Positions 26,901 to 42,063 of a DNA stretch of 64,000 nucleotides are shown here, piece by piece. Made by a program: the position numbers and the translations under genes. Positions within the stretch are counted from its first letter, which is position 1; the number at the start of each line of letters is the position of its first letter. The stretch comes from Atherix ibis (taxonomy: Eukaryota; Arthropoda; Insecta; Diptera; Athericidae), in NCBI GenBank assembly GCA_958298945.1, contig OY282608.1, forward strand, positions 74,200,806 to 74,264,805, given 5' to 3'. The notes under the pieces were generated by a model. It ran no database searches, was not told the DNA's origin, and worked only from the letters and a program-made list of their open reading frames with translations.

Positions 26901-29900
26901 ATCAACAAACCAACAAACCAACAAACCAACAAACCAACAAACCAACAAACCGACAAACAAAAAAACCAACAAACCAACAAACCAACAAACCAACAAACCG
27001 ACAGGCCAACAAACCAACAAACCAACAAACCAAGTAACCAACAAACCAACAAACGAACAAACCAACAAACAAACAAACCAACAAACGAACAAACCAACAA
27101 ACGAACAAAACAACAAACCAACAAACCAACAAACGAACAAACCAACAAACCAACAAGTCAACAAACGAACAAACCAACAAGTCAACAAACGAACAAACCA
27201 ACAAACCAACAAACCAACAAACCAACAAACCAACAAACCAACAAACCAACAAACCAACAAACCAAGAAACCAACAAACCAACAAACCAACAAACCAACAA
27301 CCCAACAAACCAACAAACCAACAAACCAACAAACCAACATACCAACAAACCAACAAACCAACAAACAAACAAACCAACAAACTAACAAACCAACTAACCA
27401 ACAGACCAACAAACCAACAAACCAACAAACCAACAAACCAAGTAACCAACAAACCAACAAACGAACAAACCAACAAACAAACAATCCAACAAACGAACAA
27501 ACCAACAAACGAACAAAACAACAAACCAACAAACCAACAAACGAACAAACCAACAAACCAACAAACCAACATACTAACAAACGAACAAACCAACAAACCA
27601 ACAAACCAACAAACCAACAAACCAACAAACCAACAAACCAACAAACCAACAAACCCACAAACCAACAAACCAACAAACCAACAAACCAACAAACAAACAA
27701 ACCAACAAACCAACAAGCCAACCGGCCAACAAACCAACAAGCCAACAAACGAACAAACCAACAAACAAACAAACCAACAAACAAACAAACCAACATACCA
27801 ACAAACGAACAAACCAACAAACCAACACACGAACAAACCGACAAACGAACAAACCAACAAACGAACAAACCAACAAACCAACAAACAAACAAACCAACAA
27901 ACCAACAAGCCAACAAACCAACAAACCAACTAACAAATAAGTCAACAAACTAACAAACCAACAAACCAATAAACCAACAAACCAACAAACCAAAAAACGA
28001 ACAAACTAGCAAACCAAGAAACCAACAAACCAACAAACCAACAAACCAACAAACCAACAAACCAACAAACCAACAAACCAACAAACCAACAAACCAACAA
28101 ACCAACAAACCAACAAACCAACAAACCAACAAACCAACAAACCAACAAACCAACCAACCAACAAACCAACAAACCAACAAACCAACAAGCCAACAAACCA
28201 ACAAGCCAACAAACCAACAAACAAACAAACCAACAAACCAAAAAACAAACAAACCAAGTAACCAAAAATCCAACAAACCAAGACACCAAGACACCAACAA
28301 GCAAACAAACCAACAAACTACCAAGCCAACAAGCCAACAAACCAACAAACCAACAAACCAACAAACCAACAAACCAACAAAGCCACAAACCAACAAACCA
28401 ACAAACCAACAAACAAACAAACCAACAAAAAATAAGCCAACAAACCAACAAACCAACAAACCAACAAACCAACAAACCAACAAACCAACAAACCAACAAA
28501 CCAACAAACCAACAAACCAACAAACCAATAAACCTAAAAACGAACAAACCAACAAACCAACAAACCAACAAACCAACCAACCAACAAACCAACAAACCAA
28601 CAAACCAACAAACCAACAAACCAACAAACAAACAAACCAACAAACCAACAAACCCACAAACCAACAAACCAACAAACCAACAAACCAACAAACCAACAAA
28701 CCAACAAACCAACAAACTAATAAACTAACAGACCAACAAACAAACAAACCAACAAACCAACAAGCCAACAAGCCAACAAACCAACAAGTCCAAAAACGAA
28801 CAAACCAACAAACCAACACACCAACAAACCAACAAGTCAACAAACGAACAAACCAACAAACCAACAAACCAACAAACCAGCAAACTAACAAACCAAGAAA
28901 CCAACAAACCAACAAACCAACAAACCAACAAACCAAAAAACCAACAAACCAACAAACCAACAAACCAACAAACCAACAAACCAACAAACCAACAAACCAA
29001 CAGGCCAACAAACCAACAAGCCAACAAACGAAAAAACGAACAAACCAACAAACCAAAAAACAAACAAACCAAGTAACCAACAATCCAACAAACCAAGAAA
29101 CCAAGAAAACAACAAGCAAACAAACCAACAAACCAACAAACCAACAAGACAACAAACCAAAAAACCAACAAACCTACAAACCAACAAACCAACAATCCAA
29201 CAAACCGACAAACCAACAAGCCAACAAACCAATAAGCACACAAATGAACAAACCAACAAGCCAACAAGCCAACAAACCAGCAAACCAACAAACCAACAAA
29301 CCAACGAACCAAAAAACAAACAAACAAACAAACCAACAAACCAAAAAACCAACAAACCAACAAACCAACAAACCAACAAACCAACAAGACAACAAACCAA
29401 CAAACCAACAAACCAACAAGCAAACAAACCAACAAGCCAACAAACGAACAAACCAACAAGCCAACAAATCAACAAGCCAACAAACGAACAAACCAACAAG
29501 CCAACAAACCAACAAACCAACAAACCAACAAACCAACGAACCAACAAACCAACAAACCAACAAACAAACAAACAAACAAACCAACAAACCAACAAACCAA
29601 CAAACCAACAAACCAACAAACCAACAACCAACAAACTAACAAACCAAGAAACCAACAAACCAACAAACCAGTAAACCTAAAAACCAAAAAACCAACAAAC
29701 CAACAAACCAACAAACCAACAAACCAACAAACCAACAAACCAACAGGCCAACGAACCAACAAACCAACAAACCAAGTAACCAACAAACCAACAAACGAAC
29801 AAACAAACAAACAAACAAACCAACAAACGAACAAACCAACAAACGAACAAAACAACAAACCAACAAACCAACAAACGAACAAACCAACAAACTAACAAAC

Positions 29901-31030
29901 CAACAAACCAACAAACGAACAAACCAACAAACCAAAAAACCAACAAACCAACAAAAGAGGACAAACCAAGAAACCAACAAACGAACAAACCAACAAACCA
30001 ACAACCCAACAAACCAACAAACCAACAAACCAACAAACCAACATACCAACAAACCAACAAACCAACAAACCAACAAACCAACAAACCAACAAACCAACAA
30101 ACCAACAAACCAACAAACCAACAAACCAACAAACCAACAAACCAACAAACCAAGTAACCAACAAACCAACAAACGAACAAACCAACAAACAAACAACCAA
30201 CAAACGAACAAACCAACAAACGAACAAACCAACAAACTAACAAACCAACAAATAAACAAACCAACATACTAACAAACGAACAAACCAACAAACCAACAAA
30301 CCAACCAACCAACAAACCAACAAACCAACAAAGCAACAAACCAACAAACCCACGAACCAACAAACCAACAAACCAACAAACCAACAAACAAACAAACGAA
30401 CAAACCAACAAGCCAACAAGCCATCAAACCAACAAGCCAACAAACGAACAAACCAACAAACCAACAAACCAACAAACCAAAAAAACCAACAAACCAACAA
30501 ACCAACAAACCAACAAACCAACAAACCAACAAACCAACAAACCAACAAGACAACAAACCAAAAAACCAACAAACCAACAAACCAACAAACCAACAAACCA
30601 ACAAAACAACAAACCAACAAGCCAACAAACCAACAAGCCAACAAATCAACAAACCAACAAACCAACAAACAAACGAACCAACAAACCAACAAACCAACAA
30701 ACCAACAAACCAACAAACCAACAAACCAACAAACCAACAAACCAACAAACCAACAAACAAATAAGTCAACAAACCAATAAACCAACAAACCAACAAACCA
30801 ACAAACCAACAAACCAAAAAACGAACAAACGAACAAACCAAAAAACCAACAAACCAACTAACCAACAAACCAACAAACCAAAAAACCAACAAACGAACAA
30901 ACCAACAAACCAACAAACCAACAAACCAACAAACCAACAAACCAACAAACCAACAAACCAACAAACCAACAAACCAACAAACCAACAAACCAACAAACCA
31001 ACAAGCCAACAAACCAACAAACCAACAAAC
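26901..31030. repeat. Mosaic satellite segment
   Basis: This is 8-bp satellite with no gene. It carries cassettes anchored at 28258 (AAAAATCC subfamily) and 29073. A short G-rich irregularity, AAAAGAGGACAAACC, lies near 29945 and is the only GAGG that I noticed. ATG-creating AAATGAAC is at 29244. Blocks near 27.7-28.6 kb resemble 10.5-11.7 kb, and blocks near 29.4-30.3 kb resemble 13.9-14.6 and 16.7-17.4 kb, but with many differences. Confidence 0.7.
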
Positions 31031-34000
31031 CAATTAAACAACAAACCAACAAACCAACAAACCAACAAGCCAACAAACCAACAAGCCAACAAACGAACAA
31101 ACAAACAAACCAACAAACCACAAAACAAACAAACCAAGTAACCAACAATCCAACGAACCAAGAAACCAAGAAACCAACAAGCAAACAAACCAACAAACCA
31201 ACAAACCAACAAGACAACAAACCAAAAAACCAACAAACATAGAAACCAACAAACCAACAAACCAACAAACCAACAAACCAACAAGCCAACAAACCAATAA
31301 GCCAACAAACGAACAAACCAACAAGCCAACAAGCCAACAAACCAACAAACCAACAAACCAACAAACCAACGAACCAACAAACAAACAAACAAACAAACCA
31401 AAAAACCAAAAAACCGACAAACGAACAAACCAACAAGACAACAAACCAACAAACCAACAAGCCAACAAACCAACAAGCCAACAAACGAACAAACCAACAA
31501 GCCAACAAACCAACAAGCCAACAAACGAACAAACCAACAAGCCAACAAACCAACAAACCAACAAACCAACAAACCAACGAACCAACAAACCAACAAACCA
31601 ACAAACCAACAAACCAACAAACAAACAAACAAACAAACAAACAAACCAACAAGCCAACAAACCAACAAGCCAACAAATCAACAAACCAACAAACTAACAA
31701 ACCAATGAACCAACAAACCAACAAACCAACAAACCAACAAACCACCAAACCAACAAACCAACAAACCAACAAACAAATAAACCAACAAACCAACAAACCA
31801 ACAAACCAAGAAACGAACAAACCAACAAACCAACAAACAAACAAACCAACAAACCAACAAGCCAACAAACCAACAAACAAATAAGTCAACAAACCAACAA
31901 ACCAACAAACCAACAAACCAACAAACGAACAAACCAGCAAACCAACAAACCAACAAACGAACAAACCAACATACCAACAAACCAAGAAACCAACAAACAA
32001 ACAAACCAACAAACAAACCAACAAACAAATAAGTCAACAAACCAACAAACCAACAAACCAACAAACCAACAAACCAACAAACCAACAAACCAACAAACCA
32101 ACAAACCAAAAAACGAACAAACGAACAAACCAACAAACCAACAAACCAACAAACCATCAAACCAACAAACCAACAAACCAACAAACCAACATACCAACAA
32201 ACCAACAAACAAACAAACCAACAAACCAACAAACCAAGAAACCAACAAACCAAGAAACCTACAAACCAAGTAACCAACAAACCAACAAACAAACAAACCA
32301 ACAAACAAACAAACCAACCAACGAACAAACCAACAAACGAACAAAACAACAAACCAACAAACCAACATACTAACAAACGAACAAACCAGCAAACCAACAA
32401 AACAACAAACCAACAAACCAACAAACCAACAAACCAACAAACCAACAAACCAACAAACCAACAAACCCACAAACCAACAAACCAACAAACCAACAAACCA
32501 ACAAACCAACAAACAAACAAACCAACAAACCAACAAGCCAACAAACCAACAAGCCAACAAACCAACAAACAAACAAACAAACAAACAAACAAACCAACAT
32601 ACCAACAAACGAACAAACCAACAAAACAACAAACGAACAAACCAGCAAACCAACAAACCAACAAACGAACAAACCAACAAACCAACAAACCAACAAGCCA
32701 ACAAACCAACAAACAAATAAGTCAACAAACCAACAAACCAACAAACCAACAAACCAACAAACCAATAAACCAACAAACCAACAAACCAAAAAACGAACAA
32801 ACGAACAAAACAACAAACCAACAAACCAACAAACCAACAAACCAACAAACCAACAAACCAACAAACCAACAAACCAACAAACCAACAAACCAACAAACCA
32901 ACAAACCAACAAACCAACAAGCCAACAAACCAACAAGCCAACAAACGAACAAACAAACAAACCAACAAACCAAAAAACAAACAAACCAAGTAACCAACAA
33001 TCCAACATACCAAGAAACCAAGAAACCAACAAGAAAACAAACCAACAAACCAACAAACCAACAAGACAACAAACCAAAAAACAAACAAACCTACAAACCA
33101 ACAAACCAACAAACCAACAAACCGACAAACCAACAAGCCAACAAACCAATAAGCCAACAAACGAACAAACCAACAAGCCAACAAGCCAACAAACCAACAA
33201 ACCAACAAACCAACAAACCAACAAACCAACAAACAAACAAACAAACAAACAAACCAACAAACCAAAAAACCAACAAACCAACAAACCAACAAACCAACAA
33301 ACCAACAAGACAACAAACCAACAAACCAACAAACCAACAAGCCAACAAACCAACAAGCCAACAAACGAACAAACCAACAAGCCAACAAGCCAACAAACCA
33401 ACAAACCAACAAACCAACAAACCAACGAACCAACAAACAAACAAACAAACAAACCAACAAACCAAAAAACCGACAAACCAACAAACCAACAAACCAACAA
33501 GACAACAAACCAACAAACCAACAAGCCAACAAACCAACAAGCCAACAAACGAACAAACCAACAAGCCAACAAACCAACAAGCCAACAAACGAAGAAACCA
33601 ACAAGCCAACAAACCAACAAACCAACAAACCAACAAACCAACAAACCAACAAGCCAACAAACCAACAAACAAATAAATCAACAAACCAACAAGCCAACAA
33701 ACCAACAAGCCAACAAACGAACAAACAAACAAACCAACAAACCCAAAAACAAACAAACCAAGTAACCAACAATCCAACAAACCATGAAACCAAGAAACCA
33801 ACAAGCAAACAAACCAACAAACCAACAAACCAACAAGACAACAAACCAAAAAACCAACAAACCTACAAACCAACAAACCAACAAACCAACAAACCGACAA
33901 ACCAACAAGCCAACAAACCAATAAGCCAACAAACGAACAAACCAACAAGCCAACAAACCAACAAACCACCAAACCAACAAACCAACAAACCAACAAACCA

Positions 34001-36480
34001 ACAAACCAATAAACCAACAAACCAACAAACCGACAAACCAACAAGCCAACAAACCAATAAGCCAACAAACGAACAAACCAACAAACCAACAAACCAACAA
34101 ACCACCAAACCAACAAACCAACAAACCAACAAACAAATAAACCAACAAACCAACAAACCAACAAACCAACAAACCAACAAACGAACAAACCACCAAACCA
34201 ACAAACAAACAAACCAACAAACCAACAAGCCAACAAACCAACAAACAAATAAATCAACAAACCAACAAACCAACAAACCAACAAACCAACAAACCAACAA
34301 ACCAACAAACAAATAAGTCAACAAACCAATAAACCAACAAACCAACAAACAAATAAGTCAACAAACCAACAAACCAACAAACCAACAAACCAACAAACCA
34401 ACAAACCAACAAACCAACAAACCAACAAACCAGCAAACCAAAAAACGAACAAACGAACAAACCAACAAACCAACAAACCAACAAACCAACAAACCAACAA
34501 ACCAACAAAACAACATACCAACAAACCAAGAAACCAACAAACAAACAAACCAACAAACCAACAAACCAACAAACCAACAAACCAACAAACCAAGTAACCA
34601 ACAAACCAACAAACGAACAAACCAACAAACAAACAAACCAACAAACGAACAAACCAACAAACGAACAAAACAACAAACCTACAAACCAACAAACCAACAA
34701 ACGAACAAACCAACAAACCAACAAACCAACATACTAACAAACGAACAAACCAACACACCAACAAAACAACAAACCAACAAACCAACAAACCAACAAACCA
34801 ACAAACCCACAAACCAACAAACCCACAAACCAACAAACCAACAAACCAACAAACCAACAAACAAACAAACCAACAAACCAACAAGCCAACAAACAAACAA
34901 GCCAACAAACCAACAAACAAACAAACCAACAAACAAACAAACCAACATACCAACAAACGAACGAACCAACAAACCAACAAACGAACAAACCAACAAACCA
35001 ACAAACCAACAAACGAACAAACCAACAAAAAAACAAACAAACAAACCAACAAACCAACAAGCCAACAAACCAACAAACAAATAAGTCAACAAACCAACAA
35101 ACCAACAAACCAACAAACCAACAAACCAACAAACCAACAAACCAACAAACCAAAAAACGAACAAACGAACAAACCAACAAACCAACAAACCAACAAACCA
35201 ACAAACCAACAAACCAACAAACCAACAAACCAACAAACCAACAAACCAACAAACCAACAAACCAACAAACCAACAAGCCAACAAACCAACAAGCCAACAA
35301 ACGAACAAACAAACAAACCAACAAACCAAAAAACAAACAAACCAAGTAACCAACAATCCAACAAACCAAGAAACCAAGAAACCAACAAGCAAACAAACCA
35401 ACAAACCAACAAACCAACAAGACAACAAACCAAAAAACCAACAAACCTACAAACCAACAAACCAACAAACCAACAAACCGACAAACCAACAAGCCAACAA
35501 ACCAATAAGCCAACAAACGAACAAACCAACAAGCCAACAAGCCAACAAACCAACAAACCAACAAACCAACAAACCAACGAACCAACAAACAAACAAACAA
35601 ACAAACCAACAAACCAAAAACCCAACAAACCAACAAACCAACAAACGAACAAACCAACAAGCCAACAAACCAACAAACCAACAAACCAACAAACCAACGA
35701 ACCAACAAACCAACAAACCAACAAACCAACAAAGAAACAAACAAACAAACCAACAAACGAACAAACCAACAAACGAACAAAACAACAAACCAACAAACCA
35801 ACAAACGAACAAACCAACAAACCAACAAGTCAACAAACGAACAAACCAACAAACCAACAAACCAACAAACCAACAAAAGAACAAACCAAGAAACCAAGAA
35901 ACCAACAAACCAACAAACCAACAACCCAACAACCAACAAACCAACAAACCAACAAACCAACATACCAACAAACCAACAAACCAACAAACCAACAAACCAA
36001 CAAACCAACAAACCAACAAACCAACAAACCAACAAACCAACAAACCAACAAACCAACAAACCAACAAACCAACAAACCAAGTAACCAACAAACCAACAAA
36101 CGAACAAACCAACAAACAAACAAACCAACAAACGAACAAACCAACAAACGAACAAACCAACAAACTAACAAACCAACAAACCAACAAACCAACATACTAA
36201 CAAACGAACAAACCAACAAACCAACAAACCAACAAACCAACAAACTAACAAACCAACAAAGCACCAAACCAACAAACCCACAAACCAACAAACCAACAAA
36301 CCAACAAACCAACAAAGAAACAAACCAACAAACCAACAAGCCAACAAGCCAACAAACCAACAAGCCAACAAACGAACAAACCAACAAACCAACAAACCAA
36401 CAATCCAAAAAAACCAACAACCCAACAAACCAACAAACCAACAAACCAACAAGACAACAAACCAAAAAACCAACAAACCA
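31031..36480. repeat. Mosaic satellite segment with five cassette copies
   Basis: This is 8-bp satellite with no gene. Cassettes are anchored at 31138, 32990, 33762 and 35346 with irregular spacings (1852, 772 and 1584 bp). A fifth, strongly altered region near 32.2-32.3 kb shares only the GTAACC. The copy at 31138 belongs to the CCACAAAACAAAC subfamily of 15475, 18298 and 21613. The segment is rich in AAACAAAC runs, for example 31621-31645 and 32569-32591. No clean tandem period was found. Confidence 0.68.
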
Positions 36481-38918
36481 ACAAACCATTAAACCAACAA
36501 ACCAGCAAAACAACAAACCAACAAGCCAACAAACCAACAAGCCAACAAATCAACAAACCAACAAACCAACAAACAAACGAACCAACAAACCAACAAACCA
36601 ACAAACCAACAAACCACCAAACCAACAAACCAACAAACCAACAAACCAACAAACAAAGAAACCAACAAACCAACAAGCCAACAAACTAACAAACCAAGAA
36701 ACAAATAAGTCAACAAACCAACAAACCAACAAATCAACAAACCAACAAACCAAGAAACCAACAAACCAACAAACCAAAAAACGAACAAACGAACAAACCA
36801 ACAAACGAACAACCAAACAAACAAACAAACCAACAAACGAACAAACCAACAAACGAACAAAACAACAAACCAACAAACCAACAAACGAACAAACCAACAA
36901 ACCAACAAACCAACAAGTCAACAAACGAACAAACCAACAAACCAACAAACCAACAAACCAAGAAAAGAACAAACGAAGAAACCAACAAACCAACAAACCA
37001 ACAAACCAACAACCCAACAAACCAACAAACCAACAAACCAATAAACCAACATACCAACAAACCAACAAACCAACAAACCAACAAACCAACAAACCAACAA
37101 ACCAACAAACCAACAAACCAACAAACCAACAAACCAACAAACCAACAAACCAACAAACCAACAAACCAACAAACCAAGTAACCAACAAACCAACAAACGA
37201 ACAAACCAACAAACAAACAAACCAACAAACGAACAAACCAACAAACGAACAAACCAACAAACTAACAAACCAACAAACCAACAAACCAACATACTAACAA
37301 ACGAACAAACCAACAAACCAACAAACCAACAAACCAACAAACTAACAAACCAACAAACCAACAAAGCAACAAACCAACAAACCCACAAACCGACAAACCA
37401 ACAAACCAACAAACCAACAAACAAACAAACCAACAAACCAACAAGCCAACAAGCCAACAAACCAACAAGCCAACAAACGAACAAACCAACAAACCAACAA
37501 ACCAACAAACCAAAAAAACCAAAAAACCAACAAACCAACAAACCAACAAACCAACAAACCAACAAACCAACAAACCAACAAGACAACAAACCAAAAAACC
37601 AACAAACCAACAAACCAACAAACCAACAAACCAGCAAAACAACAAACCAACAAGCCAACAAACCAACAAGCCAACAAATCAACAAACCAACAAACCAACA
37701 AACAAACGAACCAACAAACCAACAAACCAACAAACCAACAAACCAACAAACCAACAAACCAACAAACAAACAAACCAACAAACCAACAAGCCAACAAACC
37801 AACAAACCGACAAACAAATAAGTCAACAAACCAACAAACCAACAAACCAACAAACCAACAAACCAACAAACCAAAAAACGAACCAACGAACAAACCAACA
37901 AACCAACAAACCAACAAACCAACAAACCGACAAACCAACAAACCAAAAAACCAACAAACCAACAACCCAACAAACCAACAAACCAACAAACCAACAAACC
38001 AACAAACCAACAAACCAATTAACCAACAAACCAACAAACCAACAAACCAACAAGCCAACAAACCAACAAACCAAAAAACAAACAAACCAAGTAACCAACA
38101 ATCCAACAAACCAAGAAACCAAGAAACCAACAAGCAAACAAACCAACAAACCAACAAACCAACAAGACAACAAACCAAAAAACTAACAAACCTACAAACC
38201 AACAAACCAACAAACCAACAAACCAACAAACCAACAAGCCAACAAGCCAACAAACCAATAAGCCAACAAACGAACAAACCAACAAGCCAACAAGCCAACA
38301 AACCAACAAACAAACAAACCAACAAACCAACAAACCAACGATCACACAAACAAATAAACAAACAAACCAACAAACCAAAAAACCGACAAACCAACAAACC
38401 AACAAACCAACAAACCAACAAACCAACAAGACAACAAACCAACAAACCAACAAACCAACAAGCCAACAAACCAACAAGCCAACAAACGAACAAACCAACA
38501 AGCCAACAAACCAAAAAACCAACAAACCTACAAACCAACAAACCAACAAACCAACAAACCAACAAACCAACAAGCCAACAAACCAATAAGCCAACAAACG
38601 AACAAACCAACAAGCCAACAAGCAAACAAACCAACAAACCAACAAACCAACAAACCAACAAACCAACAAACCAACGAACCAACAAACCAACAAACCAACA
38701 AACAAACAAACCAACAAACCAACAAACGAACAAACCAACAAACCAAGTAACCAACAAACCAACAAACGAACAAACCAACAAACAAACAAACCAACAAACG
38801 AACAAACCAACAAACGAACAAACCAACAAACTAACAAACCAACAAACCAACAAACCAACATACTAACAAACGAACAAACCAACAAACCAACAAACCAACA
38901 AACCAACAAACCAACAAA
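36481..38918. repeat. Satellite segment related to 54.4-56 kb
   Basis: This is 8-bp satellite with no gene. The rare string AACCAAACAAAC at 36811 also occurs at 39469, 42229, 44589, 46885, 49268 and 54940. The order of variants around 36811 is closest by eye to that around 54940 (offset 18129). A cassette is anchored at 38091. The GATCACAC marker first appears at 38340. Confidence 0.72.
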
Positions 38919-41900
38919 CTAACAAACCAACAAAGCACCAAACCAACAAACCCACAAACCAACAAACCAACAAACCAACAAACCAACAAACAAACAAACC
39001 AACAAACCAACAAGCCAACAAGCCAACAAACCAACAAGCCAACAAACGAACAAACCAACAAACCAACAAACCAACAAACCAAAAAAACCAACAAACCAAC
39101 AAACCAACAAACCAACAAACCAACAAACCAACAAGACAACAAACCAAAAAACCAACAAACCAACAAACCATTAAACCAACAAACCAGCAAAACAACAAAC
39201 CAACAAGCCAACAAACCAACAAGCCAACAAATCAACAAACCAACAAACCAACAAACAAACGAACCAACAAACCAACAAACCAACAAACCAACAAACCAAC
39301 AAACCAACAAACAAAGAAACCAACAAACCAACAAGCCAACAAACTAACAAACCAAGAAACAAATAAGTCAACAAACCAACAAACCAACAAATCAACAAAC
39401 CAACAAACCAACAAACCAACAAACCAACAAACCAAAAAACGAACAAACGAACAAACCAACAAACGAACAACCAAACAAACAAACAAACCAACAAACGAAC
39501 AAACCAACAAACGTACAAAACAACAAACCAACAAACCAACAAACGAACAAACCAACAAACCAACAAACCAACAAGTCAACAAACGAACAAACCAACAAAC
39601 CAACAAACCAACAAACCAAGAAAAGAACAAACCAAGAAACCAACATACCAACAAACCAACAAACCAACAAACCAACAAACCAACAAACCAACAAACCAAC
39701 AAACCAACAAACCAACAAACCAACAAACCAACAAACCAACAAACCAACAAACCAACAAACCAACAAACCAAGTAACCAACAAACCAACAAGCGAACAAAC
39801 CAACAAACAAACAAACCAACAAACGAACAAACCAACAAACGAACAAACCAACAAACTAACAAATCAACAAACCAACAAACCAACATACTAAGAAACGAAC
39901 AAACCAACAAACCAACAAACCAACAAACCAACAAACCAACAAACCAACAAACCAACAAAGCAACAAACCAACAAACCCACAAACCGACAAACCAACAAAC
40001 CAACAAACCAACAAACAAACAAACCAACAAACCAACAAGCCAACAAGCCAACAAACCAACAAGCCAACAAGCCAACAAACCAATAAGCCAACAAACGAAC
40101 AAACCAACAAGCCAACAAGCCAACAAACCAACAAACAAACAAACCTACAAACCAACAAACCAACAAACCAACAAACAAACAAACCAACAAACCAACAAAC
40201 CAACGATCACACAAACATATAAACAAACAAACCAACAAACCAAAAAACCGACAAACCAACAAACCAACAAACCAACAAACCAACAAACCAACAAGACAAC
40301 AAACCAACAAACCAACAAACCAACAAGCCAACAAACCAACAAGCCAACAAACGAACAAACCAACAAGCCAACAAACCAAAAAACCAACAAACCTACAAAC
40401 CAACAAACCAACAAACCAACAAACCAACAAACCAACAAGCCAACAAACCAATAAGCCAACAAACGAACAAACCAACAAGCCAACAAGCAAACAAACCAAC
40501 AAACCAACAAACCAACAAACCAACAAACCAACAAACCAACGAACCAACAAACCAACAAACCAACAAACAAACAAACCAACAAACCAACAAACGAACAAAC
40601 CAACAAACCAAGTAACCAACAAACCAACAAACGAACAAACCAACAAACAAACAAACCAACAAACGAACAAACCAACAAACGAACAAACCAACAAACTAAC
40701 AAACCAACAAACCAACAAACCAACATACTAACAAACGAACAAACCAACAAACCAACAAACCAACAAACCAACAAACCAACAAACTAACAAACCAACAAAG
40801 CACCAAACCAACAAACCCACAAACCAACAAACCAACAAACCAACAAACCAACAAACAAACAAACCAACAAACCAACAAGCCAACAAGCCAACAAACCAAC
40901 AAGTCAACAAACGAACAAACCAACAAACCAACAAACCAACAAACCAAGAAAAGAACAAACCAAGAAACCAACATACCAACAAACCAACAAACCAACAAAC
41001 CAACAAACCAACAAACCAACAAACCAACAAACCAACAAACCAACAAACCAACAAACCAACAAACCAACAAACCAACAAACCAACAAACCAAGTAACCAAC
41101 AAACCAACAAACGAACAAACCAACAAACAAACAAACCAACAAACGAACAAACCAACAAACGAACAAACCAACAAGCCAACAAACCAACAAGCCAACAAAT
41201 CAACAAACCAACAAACCAACAAACAAACGAACCAACAAACCAACAAACCAACAAACCAACAAACCAACAAACCAACAAACCAACAAACAAACAAACCAAC
41301 AAACCAACAAGCCAACAAACCAACAAACCGACAAACAAATAAGTCAACAAACCAACAAACCAACAAACCAACAAACCAACAAACCAACAAACCAAAAAAC
41401 GAACCAACGAACAAACCAACAAACCAACAAACCAACAAACCAACAAACCGACAAACCAACAAACCAAAAAACCAACAAACCAACAACCCAACAAACCAAC
41501 AAACCAACAAACCAACAAACCAACAAACCAACAAACCAACAAACCAATTAACCAACAAACCAACAAACCAACAAACCAACAAGCCAACAAACCAACAAAC
41601 CAAAAAACAAACAAACCAAGTAACCAACAATCCAACAAACCAAGAAACCAAGAAACCAACAAGCAAACAAACCAACAAACCAACAAACCAACAAGACAAC
41701 AAACCAAAAAACTAACAAACCTACAAACCAACAAACCAACAAACCAACAAACCAACAAACCAACAAGCCAACAAGCCAACAAACCAATAAGCCAACAAAC
41801 GAACAAACCAACAAGCCAACAAGCCAACAAACCAACAAACAAACAAACCAACAAACCAACAAACCAACGATCACACAAACAAATAAACAAACAAACCAAC

Positions 41901-42063
41901 AAACCAAAAAACCGACAAACTAACAAACCAACAAACCAACAAACCAACAAACCAACAAGACAACAAACCAACAAACCAACAAACCAACAAGCCAACAAAC
42001 CAACAAGCCAACAAACGAACAAACCAACAAGCCAACAAACCAAAAAACCAACAAACCTACAAA
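38919..42063. repeat. Block D: related copy at offsets 2752 and about 7420 bp
   Basis: Variant order at 38919-40774 is repeated at 46335-48198 (offset 7416-7424). Its later part is also repeated at about 42130-43526 (offset 2752-2760). The marker GATCACACAAACATATAAAC at 40205 pairs with 42957 (2752) and with 47629 (7424). The GATCACACAAACAAAT form at 38340 pairs with 41869, and the cassettes at 38091 and 41620 pair with the same offset of 3529. No gene is present. Confidence 0.82.
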
